64,000 bases of DNA. Source: Rhodamnia argentea (Eukaryota; Streptophyta; Magnoliopsida; Myrtales; Myrtaceae). The stretch spans positions 35,883,826-35,947,825 of the forward strand of contig NC_063150.1 in the NCBI RefSeq assembly GCF_020921035.1. Direction: 5' to 3'. Below the pieces are notes generated by a model, which was not told where the DNA came from, did not search any database, and was given only the letters and a program-made list of their open reading frames with translations. Positions 12,290 through 23,563 of this stretch are shown here, in pieces. The position numbers and the translations under genes were made by a program. The number at the start of each line of letters is the position of its first letter. Positions within the stretch are counted from its first letter, which is position 1.

Positions 12290-12770
12290 CCATCGATGAG
12301 GGTGTTCGTAATGGGATTTCACAAGCTCTTCGAGATTAGACCGCTCTCCTCTCCCGATTTAGATTTAGATCTAGATCCAGGGATTTTACTTTTTCAAACT
12401 AGATTTAGATATAGATTTGAGATTTCCTTACAAGTATTTGATATGTGTTCTTTCAACATACTGATATTGATGTTACTACTTAACAATGGTGATGGGAACG
12501 TCAGACCTAGACACGCACCACAAGCCGTTGTAATTGGTGTGGAAGTTCTTCGTCCGTGCTCATCGTTGAATCCGGTGATCACCCGCTGGAATTTTATGGT
12601 GGTAGATCTATTTTTGGAGGAGAAGAGTGTGCTTCCAGTTGTAGAATCTGCTTTGTTATTCACTTCCTAGAATTTGCCTTTTTTTTTCTGCAATTATTTG
12701 GGAGCTTGAAAGCATTTTGTATAAGTCTATCAAGTATTATCATGATTAATTAATGGAATATTTCTTTCAA
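12290..12770 (+). repeat. Retroelement-derived repeat, copy 1 (homologous to 17290-17960)
   Basis: The segment shares an extended, diverged similarity with the reverse complement of the L17 intron-3 insertion. Shared words include GATNTGTG-TCNTTCAACC, ACCTAG.C.CA.GC, TGCTCATNNNTNAANNCGG and a terminal AATGGAATATTTCTTTCAAC followed by A-runs. The A-rich end after an AATG-type tail suggests the 3' end of a reverse-transcribed element (LINE-like or a processed transcript). The 124-codon ORF inside (12,296-12,670) has no known domain. Confidence 0.45.
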
Positions 12771-13181
12771 CCAAAAAACTAAAAAAGAAATGGTTACATA
12801 AAACTAGTTTTGCCGACCCACATAATTATCCCAAAAAGATTGAACCGATGTTTACTATTTTAACATGTCGAGAAATTATGCACTAAAGTTTGATTGAACT
12901 ATGCTTCTCATTCCACATCATGTTTATTTTGGCTTTTCATATGATATACTAGACACATCTAGAGATGCTTTGTCGAATTTTCCTGTGCAATGACTTCTAC
13001 CAGCAGTTTTTAAATGAGAAAAATACTGTTGCATTTAAAAGAGAATTTTCATTAGAATTTTTTTTTCCTTTTTTTCCTTTTTGTTTCGGAGATTTCTGTC
13101 GGATGTGTGCGAAAAGAAAAGAAAAGGAAAAGGAAAAAAAGAAGAAGAAATCTTATTCTTAGTATAGGGTTTTAAGACAAC
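12771..13181. other. Intergenic, nothing recognised
   Basis: AT-rich spacer of about 0.4 kb. The 65-codon ORF near 12,965-13,162 ends in a Lys/Glu run produced by a GAAAAG microsatellite. Confidence 0.5.
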
Positions 13182-13190
13182 AAATCCAGG

Positions 13191-13569
13191 GGGAAATTTG
13201 TCCAAAAAGTCTAAAACCGATTATGATTATGCCAATTCAGTCCTAAACATTTCAATTGTACCAATTCAGTCCTAAACCTTTTGATAACTTGCTAATTCAG
13301 TCCTAAACCTTTCAATGATGCAAATTTGATCACAAACCTTTTAATGATTTACCAAACTAGTCCTAAACTTTTTTGCGAATCATCAATTTAGTCCTTTTGA
13401 CAAATTACTCAAATAATAGGCTTAGGACTAAAATGGTAAAATTTCAAAAGATTTAGGACTAAATTAGCAAGTTGTCAAAAGATTTAGGACTGAATTGGCA
13501 CAATTAAAAGATTTAGAAATAAATTAGCAAAAGTGCAATAAGTTTAGGATTTTTTTGGTAATTTCTCCC
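13191..13569. mobile_element. Foldback family 1, copy C (short form)
   Basis: A 379-bp foldback element. The left end GGGAAATTTGTCCAAAAAGT pairs with the right end ATTTTTTTGGTAATTTCTCCC inverted, and both arms carry repeated CCAATTCAGTCCTAAACC units. It is flanked by AAATCCAGG (13182-13190) and AAATCCGGG (13570-13578), a 9-bp target duplication with one change. The GC-rich core of the longer copies is missing. Confidence 0.8.
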
Positions 13570-13578
13570 AAATCCGGG

Positions 13579-14480
13579 CTTAACCAACTTGAAGAAATTT
13601 AGCATCATAATTATTTGTATAATATAGGAGCTTAATTGGATACGGATGATCAATTTGCAACATATAAAATTTCTTCGTTTCCGATTGGGCACGATTGTCA
13701 AGTGAGGCTACATCACGGGAACAGCTTCACGGTCTTCTAGCGACCAATTGAAGGTGGTGGCCAAGAAAAAGGAAAATCAAAAGGTGCCTTAGCGAATGGA
13801 AAATTTTGCTAATGAAATGAAAATTGATGGCGACGATAGAAGACTCCCATGAACAAATTCTTATTAAAAAATCATCATTGATTGCCTTATTTACTTTATA
13901 TATAGACCTATTCAGGAATCGTGTCCATGTTTATCGCGCCACCATCATGACATTATCTACTTGTTACAATTAAAAAAATGAAAGATAACCATCAATCACC
14001 ATTTGAGACCATAGGTACAAAGTAATCAAGTATTATCATCTTTTGGTGACAGTTTTGTCAATGCTATGCCCAAAAGAATAACATCAGTGAAATTAGCTAG
14101 ACTGTGACTTAAATCGATATCAATTGTCGCTATATTAGAAAAGTGGTATGATGAGATACAAGAATAATTCGAGATGTGATATCACTCTCGAATTAAAGAA
14201 ATTATTAATCGAAGGTAAAAAGTGTGATTGTATAAATCTCGGAAAAATACAGCATTTATCGCTAAGAATCTAATATAAATCATGGTGACGAGTTCCATTA
14301 ACTCATTACAAATAACTCGAGCTCGTTAGGAATCTAAGCTTTTAACCTAATTTATTAGGGCAATTATAACATAAGAAAAGTAAATACTTGGTACCCTTTA
14401 ACTCGATCGAATTTGGCTCCATATACTGCATAACTTATCTAGTACAACAAGAGTAAGACGATACACTATGCAATGAGGGA
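13579..14480. other. Intergenic, nothing recognised
   Basis: AT-rich DNA without a credible reading frame or a repeat structure I can name. Confidence 0.5.
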
Positions 14481-14993
14481 GAGAGAATTACAAAAAAAAA
14501 ATTATAAATTTAATGTAATTGTGCCAATTTAGTCTTAAACTTTTTTTTGTGTTAATTCAGTCATATATCTTTTGCTTATATATCGATTCAGTCCTCCCGA
14601 TCAACTTTGACCGGCCGACGCCGGCATGGATGCCAATCGGAGTTGATGTGAACATCGGCACCGATGTGAACAATTTTTAATAATATTTTACCCTTTTACC
14701 CTTTTCTTCCTTTCTTTTTTGTTTTTGGTTTTTTCTTCTTTTTCCTCCATTTAGTAGCCGGATTGGCGACCGGCCAAAGCAAGCTAGGCCAACCTCGCCA
14801 TGGTTGGGCGAGGTCGGTCGTCATGGCTACCCTTGCTCGAGCTCAAGCTCGCCCGAATTGGCGACTTCGGCGTCCACATGAGCACCAGCCCGCCAAAGTT
14901 GGTCGGAAGGATTGAATGAGCATCATTGCAATAGATTTATGATTGAATTGACACCATAATAATAGATTTAAGACTTTTTCGATAATTTTTTCC
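14481..14993. mobile_element. Foldback family 1, copy D
   Basis: The left end GGAGAGAGAATTACAAAAAA is matched by the inverted right end GGAAAAAATTATCGAAAAAG. Both arms carry GTGCCAATTTAGTCTTAAAC-type words, and the core (14,590-14,900) is GC-rich (GACCGGCCGACGCCGGC; CTCGCCATGGTTGGGCGAGG palindrome). I could not find a convincing target duplication, so the boundaries are approximate. Confidence 0.68.
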
Positions 14994-15569
14994 GATGAGA
15001 AACCATAGGAAAGATCAACGAAGAAGAGTTTGGAGAGATGTCATGTCTAAGCATAAATAACATAGAAATAGCATAAGAGAGGATATACATCATGCAAGAA
15101 AATTGTCCGGAACTTTTGGATAATCACACTCTTATCCAGTGTCTTAACTTGATACTCATGCGAAATCCAAATAATTTTATACATGTTTTATATATAACAA
15201 AACATATATGTAACGTGGCTTGCTCTTTGCATGAGCATCTATTCGCAAACAAATCTTTACATATGACTGTAGGGAAAATGGATTTGCGATCTGAATCGGA
15301 TAAAAAAACGTACCTGAGTTATGTCACTTTGAATAAATGTGGTACAATATCAGATCAGAACATTGAACCCTAAAATATCTGATGATCTTTTCTTCTCTCA
15401 AGAATTCGACGGCATTTGATGGTTGAGAAATATTCTCTCATTTCCGGCTTTAACTATATATAAGTGGTAATAAATTAGAACTAGTTTTTTACTTGATTTA
15501 TTATAAGAAAAAAAAAAACATTGCCCCGACATTCGACCCAAAAAAAAAAAAAAACATAACAAAAGAACA
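14994..15569. other. Upstream region of the L17 gene
   Basis: No gene recognised; the 93-codon ORF at 15,092-15,373 matches no family. An AACCCTAA word (telo-box core) at about 15,366-15,373 lies some 200 bp before the site II cluster and may be part of the L17 promoter, because telo-boxes and site II motifs co-occur in ribosomal protein promoters. Confidence 0.45.
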
Positions 15570-15571
15570 TT

Positions 15572-15597
15572 GGCCCACATTAGCCCACCCAAGCCCA
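15572..15597 (-). promoter_or_regulatory. Cluster of three site II (TGGGCY) elements, L17 promoter
   Basis: Read on the minus strand, three TGGGCC/TGGGCT words are packed into 26 bp (plus-strand GGCCCA at 15572, AGCCCA at 15582 and 15592). Clustered site II motifs are TCP-factor targets typical of plant ribosomal-protein and mitochondrial-protein genes. They sit about 0.7 kb before the L17 start codon, just ahead of the likely 5' UTR exon that ends at 15807. Confidence 0.7.
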
Positions 15598-16310
15598 AAC
15601 TAAGCATGCCTTTCTTCTCAGAATGGATGGCTTCGGCCCGACAGATACGAGGTCCAGGTCGACCCGACCCGGCCCGTCATCCGAACCGGCTGAGCCTAAA
15701 ACCACCTCAAAACCCCAATTCACCCCAAAACCTCTTCGGACTTCAATCATCAAATCCAAAGGCCGCTCCATTTTCGCCTTCTTCGGCTGTGCGTGATCGG
15801 ACTCCCGGTACGTGTTTTTCTCTTCTCATGATCTTCACGCGTTCTTGGCTTTTGGTTGCTCTTATGCTCGCAATTTCCCGGAGTAAATTTCTTGTTTGCT
15901 CAGCAAATTGATCTTCGTCCCGTTCCTCCTCGCCGCTTTTGTCGATTCGTTGAGTCCGAGAGACTGAAATTACACCGCAGTTGAAGGCGAGTTCGAACTG
16001 TCTACGCGAGATTTCCGAGTTTTGATTTGCTGAGATTCAGACGCTTTAGATGAATCCGTTTGCTTTGTGGTAGCTGAGAACGGTTTGTGGAGAATTGTTA
16101 ATGAAGTTTGGTTTAAAAAAAGTAAAAAGACCCTGAAATGTTGAACTTGGCATAACCACAATGTCATACCCTATCAAGCATCACTGCACATTAGGAAGTT
16201 GCGATGTGTGTGTGTTTTTTTTTGTTATGGTGGTTATAGTGTTGAGAAAGCTACTGTTTTAATAAATTCTTGAGGATTATGCTCACTATGTCTACAATCT
16301 TTCGCCAGAA

Positions 16311-17332
16311 ATGACCAAGTTTAGGAAACTTGGTAGGCCTGCCGCTCACAGAATGTCCATGCTGAGGTTTGTCGCAACCCTGTTCTAAGGATTTGAATTT
16401 GAACCTTTTGGGCTTGTAAAGTTTTTGCATTTGATGGAATTATTCGATGAACAGGACAATGGTATCGCAGTTGGTGAAACACGAGCGCATTGAAACCACT
16501 GTGGCTAAGGTAAGTTGCAATGCCATTCATTTTTGTGTCTATGGAGTGCTTGACAACGATTACCATTCTAACTACATATGTCGTATTGATCTTGAAAATG
16601 CAGGCCAAAGAGGTCCGGCGGTTAGCTGATAATATGGTACAGCTTGGTAAAGAGGTACGATGTGTGTAATTATTTTCCCATTATTGCCATTGATGATGAT
16701 AGATTTTCGGTTACTCTGAAAGACGTAGTTTTTAGGTTCTAGCTAATAATATTGTCCTTCAATGCCCTGAGGTCTTGCGGGAGCTTCATTAATCGAAGTC
16801 TGACTCTAATTGTTGGGAATGGTTCACCTCTTGGCGCATGTTTGGACGTGATAAGAAAAATTTACTTCATTCTCATCTTTCTCCATCTCAGTTTTACTGG
16901 TTAAGTACTTTCCAGTGGCTGGTTAATCTGGGATTCTATAGATGTTAGCTGATGTAGCTTCTAGATGTTAGGTTGTCATGAAAGAAATTCTTTTGAAACT
17001 TGACAATCTGGTAAAATAATGCGGAAGTTATCCAAAAATATACTATTTGAAATACTTCACCTTGATTGGTACTAAACTTGTCAATTTTCAGAAGGGCTTG
17101 AAGTTTCTAAATTGCGAGCACTCATCTTTTGACATTGTTTCATTTTACCGTTCTGTTAATTACAATCAAGACTACTACTAAAAATTTAAAAAGACATTTT
17201 CTTTAACATAATTGTAATGGGTCATCTTTTGACATCAATTCAATAACAACATTCATTTTTTGAGATTGGTACTACAGTTCCACCGTTAGAACCTTCTTCT
17301 TTTTTGTCAAAGGAACATCTCATTCATTTTCT

Positions 17333-17384
<52 letters not shown>

Positions 17385-19482
17385 CTGCTACAATTTCAAA
17401 ACAAGATAAGCTCCAGATCACAAGATGAATCATCAAAACAAGGATAAGTGACATATGCTTAAAGAGCAAATTTATGACTTCTTCAAACCAAAATCGGCGG
17501 TCGATTGCCGAATCCGTGTTTAGTAATGAGCATACCCTTAGATGATCATTTATTGCTATGGCTTTACCTCTCGGCAGCATGCGCCTAGGTTCGGGATCCC
17601 CAATACTATCGCTATGTAGAATAAAATGGTTGAATGAGCACAGATCTGATAGTAAGAGTGAAACCTTCACGAAACTTCTCCGATCGCCTTCAAAACTGGA
17701 CTTGTACACCTAATAAAACCCGAGGGAAGCGAAACCTCAAAAACATACACTAAAAAACTCCCTGAAACGGGAAAGAGAACCTTCTAAATTTAGACTAGAT
17801 CGGGAAAAGAAAAAGGCTTCACAAACGGGAGGAAAGCAAGAAAAAGAAATAGAGAACTAAATCAGTTTATGAAGAGGTGAGGGGAGAGAGAGATCTAGCT
17901 CAAACCCTCCCTTCTATGGAGATAGGAGAAGGAAGTTGTGTGGAGATGGAGGGAGAGGAGAAGGAGCCTGGCGGCAAGGGTTTTCAAATCTGTGGAATTC
18001 AAGTTCACTGTTCAACTTTGACAATTTGGATATTCATATGAAATCTCTGTTTGTATCTTGACAATATAGTTTTAGAGTGATAAATTCAACAGAGTATCAA
18101 AAGTTGACTGGTTTCACTAATTCAAAGTGAAATTCAGTGAAGTTAACAGAAAATTTGATGAACAAAGAGTTTTACCTTAGTGTTTTGGGTACGCATTTTT
18201 GTAAACTTAATAGTTTGGTCTCATCCTATTCGATTATTCCTGTACTGTTGGCCAAGTAAAATTTGTGCTGTGTTCATGTTAGTTCGACTGTTCGACTCTT
18301 TTGTGATACTTATTATATTTTGCCAGGGTACCCTTCATGCTGCTAGGCAAGCAGCTGCTTTCGTGCGAGGAGATGATGTCCTTCACAAACTATTCACCGA
18401 ATTGGCGTATAGATACAAGTGAATATAAGCTCAGAAGCCTTTCATCCCTTCATTTGTTATAAACCTTACCCTTTTCATGTATGTCAATACAGAGATAGAG
18501 CTGGTGGATATACGAGACTTCTTCGAACTCGCATACGAGTTGGTGATGCTGCACCCATGGCTTATATTGAGTAAGGACATAATTCTATTTCTTTCTTTTA
18601 ATGTTTGTGGAGTGTATTAAAGCTGTCTTCCATGTCTGTCATATCTTGAGCTAGAACAGGCTGTGCAAGGGGATTAATAGTATGCAATTAAGTTTCAAGT
18701 TTGATCCAATGGCTTTTTAGTAGTTTCTGTCACTTATGAGGGAGAGAGGAGTTTGGAGAATCGTCAATGGAAGAATATGAAACTTCAAGTCATTGGTTTC
18801 CTGTGTTTTAGGGCCCCCACAGGGGAGGGAGGGTTCGTTACTCAACAATGCAAAGTGAGTGGAGAGAGGGAGGGAGGGTGTTCTTACTTATTCAATGATG
18901 CAAAGTGGAGGGAGGGAAGGTTTGTTACTTATTTCAACGATGCAAAGTGAGTGGAGCTTTGAGGAAACTTGAAAAATGATCCTCGCAAGAGTGGTTCGCA
19001 ATGAATCTCGATGTCACTTTGGTGATTTTGTTAGGGAGGGAGGGCACATTGACACCTAGTGAAAACTGAGAGTGGTTCATAATGTATCTCGATATCGCTT
19101 TGGTGATGTTGTTAGGGAGGGAGGGTTTGTTACTTATTTCAACGATGCAAAGTGAGTGGAGCTTTGAGGAAGCTTCACGTGCACGTTGATATCCGGTGAA
19201 AGATGATCCTTTCAACAGTGGTTCATAATAAATCTCGACGTCGCTTTGCTGATGTTGTTCTGTGCATTCTGAGTGGGTTGTGCAATTAGATGTCTTAATA
19301 GGCTATATTTTGCTGAATGGCACTTGTACAGGTTTATTGACAGAGAAAATGAACTTAGACAATCAAAGCCTCCGGCTCCTCAACCTCCACAGAGACCTCC
19401 TATGGATCCCTGGACAAGATCGAAGCTATGCAAACAGTTTGCACCGCCTAAAGAGGAGAAATTCTCCGAGCCTGATGCATAA
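16311..19482 (+). CDS. Mitochondrial-type large-subunit ribosomal protein bL17
   Basis: Six coding exons: 16311-16366, 16455-16509, 16604-16654, 18327-18418, 18493-18570 and 19332-19482. All introns are GT-AG and the phases join, giving 160 residues, the usual length for the plant mitochondrial L17 family. The protein starts [19 protein letters not shown], the bL17 rRNA-binding beginning, followed by [21 protein letters not shown] and [25 protein letters not shown]. The plant-specific tail is Pro-rich (about residues 121-137) and includes QFAPPKEEK. It would assemble at the peptide exit side of the mitochondrial large ribosomal subunit. A 5' UTR intron (GT at 15808, AG at 16307-16308) probably precedes the start codon. 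Intron 3 (1.67 kb) holds a retroelement insertion, and intron 5 (0.76 kb) holds GGGAGGGAGGG-rich tandem repeats. The promoter has clustered site II motifs. Confidence 0.96.
17285..17965 (-). repeat. Retroelement-derived insertion inside L17 intron 3
   Basis: The insertion lies inverted relative to the gene. Read on the minus strand it begins with a CT-rich leader, passes through sequence homologous to the repeat at 12,290-12,770, and ends in (CT)n, a T-run (A 17334-17353 and GA 17353-17381 on the plus strand), then AATGAATGAGATGTTCC. The 125-codon minus-strand ORF has no known domain. The structure suggests a reverse-transcribed element. It roughly doubles the intron but leaves the splice sites intact. 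Confidence 0.45.
18800..19250 (+). repeat. Degenerate tandem repeat, about 205-bp period, in L17 intron 5
   Basis: TTTGTTACTTATTTCAACGA plus TGCAAAGTGAGTGGAGCTTT occurs at about 18,921 and again at about 19,126. The module TCTCGATGTCACTTTGGTG with GTTAGGGAGGGAGGG recurs near 19,008, 19,087 and (truncated) 19,233. Repeated GGGAGGGAGGG runs on the coding strand could form G-quadruplexes in the pre-mRNA; that is inference. Confidence 0.75.
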
Positions 19483-20025
19483 ACTCGAGAAGAGGCCACT
19501 TGATAGTATAACAATGTCATTCCTTGATTTATCAAGTAAAGGGATTCCTTTACCCCTCATAATCTGTCATTGGCCATATACGATCAAGAGGAACCTCTGT
19601 GTTTTATATGTGATTGCTCTGTATTTGAGTAGTGGTTGTGGAGGCAAAAATGATAGCCTCTCCATTCTGCAGACATAGACATGTCTGCTGGAGAATGACG
19701 AATTTTAAACTTCTCATTGTTGTTCCGTGGCTGACATTCATGATCAAATTTAGTACATTCAGTCCTCTATCTTTTGGGCTGGAAGAAACCTGCCCTTAAA
19801 GTAGTGCGTAATGTTGCCGGCAATGTCAAGTTATTTAGCCAGGATTGATTGCCAGACTTTGGGTTTCGAAAGCAAAGAGACTTCCAGTTTCATGGGTTTA
19901 ACATAAAAGGCTAGAGAAGCGTAAGTGCATACGATAGGCAAAAGGGGATGCATTACTGAAAGGGACGAGAGGCTGCGCATGGATATTAGTGGCCCACGCT
20001 TGCAAGTGTGTGATGAGCTTATTGG

Positions 20026-20065
<40 letters not shown>

Positions 20066-21697
20066 TGTAAGCAATTATGAAGAGGTTCCTTAAAGCTTTA
20101 TCTTTTTTCCCTCCCACTATGCTTTGGTAATCTTTGAAGCCACAATTAAGTATGGCTTAAGCATGATTCAGATGCGTTAATCTTAGTTGCTCCATTCGCG
20201 ATTAATAAAACCTCGATATGTGGCGCTCAAATCATGTTTGGTTGTGGTATGGAAATAGGAGGAGAGGACCCAGATGATTGTGAGAGAAGAAACTTTAGAG
20301 AGAAATAATCATTTGTGTGCATACTGCAGACTCTTTTCCGCTCGTCAGGAACTGTCCTTGAATTCACCACGTAGACCAAGTATGGCCAAACATAGGGCCT
20401 ATCGTAACCCAAAAATTTCCTAGCAGACACCTACCTATGTTTTTCTAGGTACATTTCGTTTTCCTAGATCTTAAAAGTGGTCCAAAAAGGCCAAACATCA
20501 TACTTAGTCTCAATATGAACAAGGAAAAAGAAAATGGAAAAAACAGAAGATGGGTATACCCTTTGTGAATTACTTGTTAAAATAACTCAATACTCCATCA
20601 CATCTTTTGGCTTGTATCGGTTGTGCAAGTGAAACATTGGTTAAAAAGCCCTCCCTTTTGCTTCCCAATGAATACATCGACAGCAGCCGCAGAACCACAT
20701 TCTTTCCCTTGTGGTCGGTTTTGCTTTGCTTCTACTACAACATTCACACAGTGTCACATCTCCATTTATACTGTCTTTATATTTTTACAGATAAAAATGG
20801 CTTTTTTTTATATCATTTATTTGTATGGAATACTGTAGTAAGATAAGTGCATGGGATAGAGTAAACAGAGAGATACGTAGCGATGGGTGCACGGCTTCCA
20901 TCCAAAAGAGCAAAAATTAGAATAGCCAAGTTCGACTCTCATCGGCATCACAAGTGTGCAATCGGGTCGCCGCCACGTGGACTTCTCCAGCTCCTTTTTC
21001 CCACCCTTTTCGAGGCTTGGAAGCCAATGTTCATGGTGGTCGATCCAATGTTTGGTTAATGGATTCAATCATTCAAGTGTATTATATAATTATAGGAGAC
21101 TTTTCCCAATTGCGACTTTTGAGTTTGTACCTTTATTATCTTATTTCTGGTATAAGCTTAGCCTCACTTGAATGCTTAGATCTTTGGCATGACGATATGG
21201 TATCAGATGGAAAGTGAGATGTCCCTTTGGAAAGTGATAACTAGTGGTTGTCAACCAACTTAAATTCATTAAACATTCTAATTGTTTGTCTTTGACTGTG
21301 TTTGCATTCCCTCTTTCTTATTTTTATTAAGTTGGTTTGGTGAAATTTTGTTTGTATTATCGGTCTTGTTTGATCTTTCAATCCCACCTTAGTTAGTCTT
21401 ACTTTAGCTTCAAGGAATATGGAGCAAGACCAAGAAAGACAAAATGGGTTCCTGTAGTTATCTCTGGTTGTTTATATTAGGGTTTAATAAGAAAAACTGC
21501 GAAAGAAAAGCAAGAGTAGAAAATATTTGACTTTACAATGTGAAAAGTTCTGCTTGAAGGTGTCATTAAGAAAATTGATTCGGGAAAACTAAAAGATATT
21601 AATAGATAAACACTGATTTTACCCATAGGCTCATGCAACTGATATTATTCAATAGTCCTGATTTTTTTTTTCATACTTCTTATATGCAAAAAATAAA
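19483..21697. other. L17 3' flank and intergenic DNA
   Basis: A (CT)n tract occupies 20,031-20,065. ORFs of 65-138 codons here (for example 19,262-19,678, which overlaps the last L17 exon in another frame) show no domain. Nothing else is recognised. Confidence 0.5.
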
Positions 21698-22134
21698 GGG
21701 TTAAATACCACGAAAAACCTCAAACTGGTACAATTGTGACAAATTCACCCAAACTAATTTTTTTACTACCAAAAACCCCAAATTGGTACACTTATGACAA
21801 ATTTACCCTCTATTAGTTTCCATTAAATTTTATCATTAAATTATTGAGTCGAATGACACGTGGCGGTTGACGGGTGTATCGGTTCAAGGTTTTTACCTTC
21901 CATTTGTCATATATGCATCAGTTCAGTATTTTTCGTGGTATTAACCTAATTTAACGACAACTAATGGATGGTGAATTCGTCACAAGTGTATCGGTTTGGG
22001 GTTTTTGATGGTCAAAATAGTTTATGATAAATTTATCATAGCTGTACAGGTTTGGAGTTTTGGTGGTTAAAAAATTAGTTTGGAGTAAATTTGTCATAGA
22101 TGTACCACTTTGGGGTTTTTGGTGATGTTAATCC
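21698..22134. mobile_element. Foldback family 2, copy A
   Basis: The left end GGGTTAAATACCACGAAAAA is matched by the inverted right end GGATTAACATCACCAAAAAC. Arms carry repeated GGTACA.TTGTGACAAATT.ACCC and AACCCCAAA words in inverted orientation around a short ACACGTGGCGGTTGACGGGTG core. Both flanks are A-rich, so a target duplication cannot be judged. Confidence 0.75.
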
Positions 22135-23091
22135 AAAAAAAAAAAAAAAGACCATATGGAGGTTTCACATCTCCAACCAATTTATTGCCCAAAAAAAAAA
22201 ACCTCTAACAAATGACAGTACACCTTTTATAATAAAATAGTACCATTCACGGGATCTTTTAACTTAATGAAAAAGCATTGGCTATAATTGTCAATTGGTT
22301 TAACAGTCAGCTTTCCAACAGAACAAATGCAAAAAGCCTATGGTCTTAAGTAAAATAATAGGCCTCACCCTATTTGGTTAGTGAGATGGGACCTGAGTTG
22401 ACTTGGCATTCCATTGTCATATGCATCAGGCATCATCAACTGATCTGTTCTCTTCAAGCTAATGTAGCAACTACCTCCAATGATGACAATTTTTGTTCAG
22501 CACTTTTGGAGAAAAAGGTAAAGATCAGGGTAACATATTTTTCCCACTTCTATAATGATCATTGTAAGCCTTTCTTGGGGTTTGGTGGCTTGGTACAAGC
22601 TGAGAAAGCTAGTGCTTTATCCATTTCTATAGCAATTGCTACTCGGCATGCCTGCACATTCCTCTCCTCTGCAATTTCCTAATGCATTTTCAGAGAATTT
22701 CAATGTAAGTTTATGTTTTAGTACTAACAACTAACATAAAAGCAGCGTGCCGTACCCATTTAATTGCCTTTTCCATCAATATCCGTGTTAGTGTAACCGC
22801 AACTCGAACTCGGCATCGACCTAGAGAAAATTACAGTTGATCTGTCTTGGCCAGGGCAACAGGATAAAGTGGGAGAGAAGTAGCACAAGCATACTGGGGC
22901 GAGAAAAGAATGAAAAAGTTGGTGACTTGTTATTGGTGATGAAGTAGTTCAACAAGCAATGGAAAGCTAAGTGTGAACAGGATTCAAGCAGAAGTCATAT
23001 CCTCTCTATATTGACACCACTTGGACCTGTCTCATCTCATTTGCTTCTCCATGTCATTTGGAAGAGAACCCGGGAGCGCATTAGTTTGTGA

Positions 23092-23126
<35 letters not shown>

Positions 23127-23560
23127 AACTGCCCGAATACTGTCGTTCTTGATCAAGTTTCATCTGATAGTTGGTGTTTCTTGAATTAGTCCTCTGGTTT
23201 TATTCATGTAATGTTCAGCGGTCCAGGATTTTCTGCTGTAGTTTCTTCTTCTCTAGGGAATTCTAGTCAGGGAAGTGTTTTTTCTTTCCCCTCTCTTAGC
23301 CAGGAATGCGGAATGTCGTGAATGTCGCAAAAGGACCTTAATTTGGTTTTCATCAAATTAAATGTTCATAAACAGCTTCTTGACACAACAATCTTCTCGG
23401 CTTTGAAATATGGTTGCTTGCCCTATTCTTGATTCTGTCATTCTTTATGTGGTACTAACATCCTTTTTAAATTAAGCTAATCAAATCGTCACGGCCAACC
23501 CGTCTGGTTTAGCCTTTTTCTGACCATGTTTGATGATTTTTCCCCGCTGTTTTTGTCGAT
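22135..23560. other. GUX upstream region and probable 5' UTR
   Basis: There is no independent gene; the 102-codon ORF at 22,374-22,682 has no recognised domain. A (CT)n tract at 23,092-23,128 probably lies in the GUX leader. A 5' UTR intron must end at the acceptor AG 23562-23563 immediately before the GUX start codon; its donor cannot be fixed from sequence alone. Confidence 0.5.
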
Positions 23561-23563
23561 CAG

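Noticed and set aside
15570..15911. 113-codon plus-strand ORF before L17
   Set aside because: It overlaps the site II promoter and 5' UTR exon, crosses the likely UTR splice donor at 15808, and has no domain.
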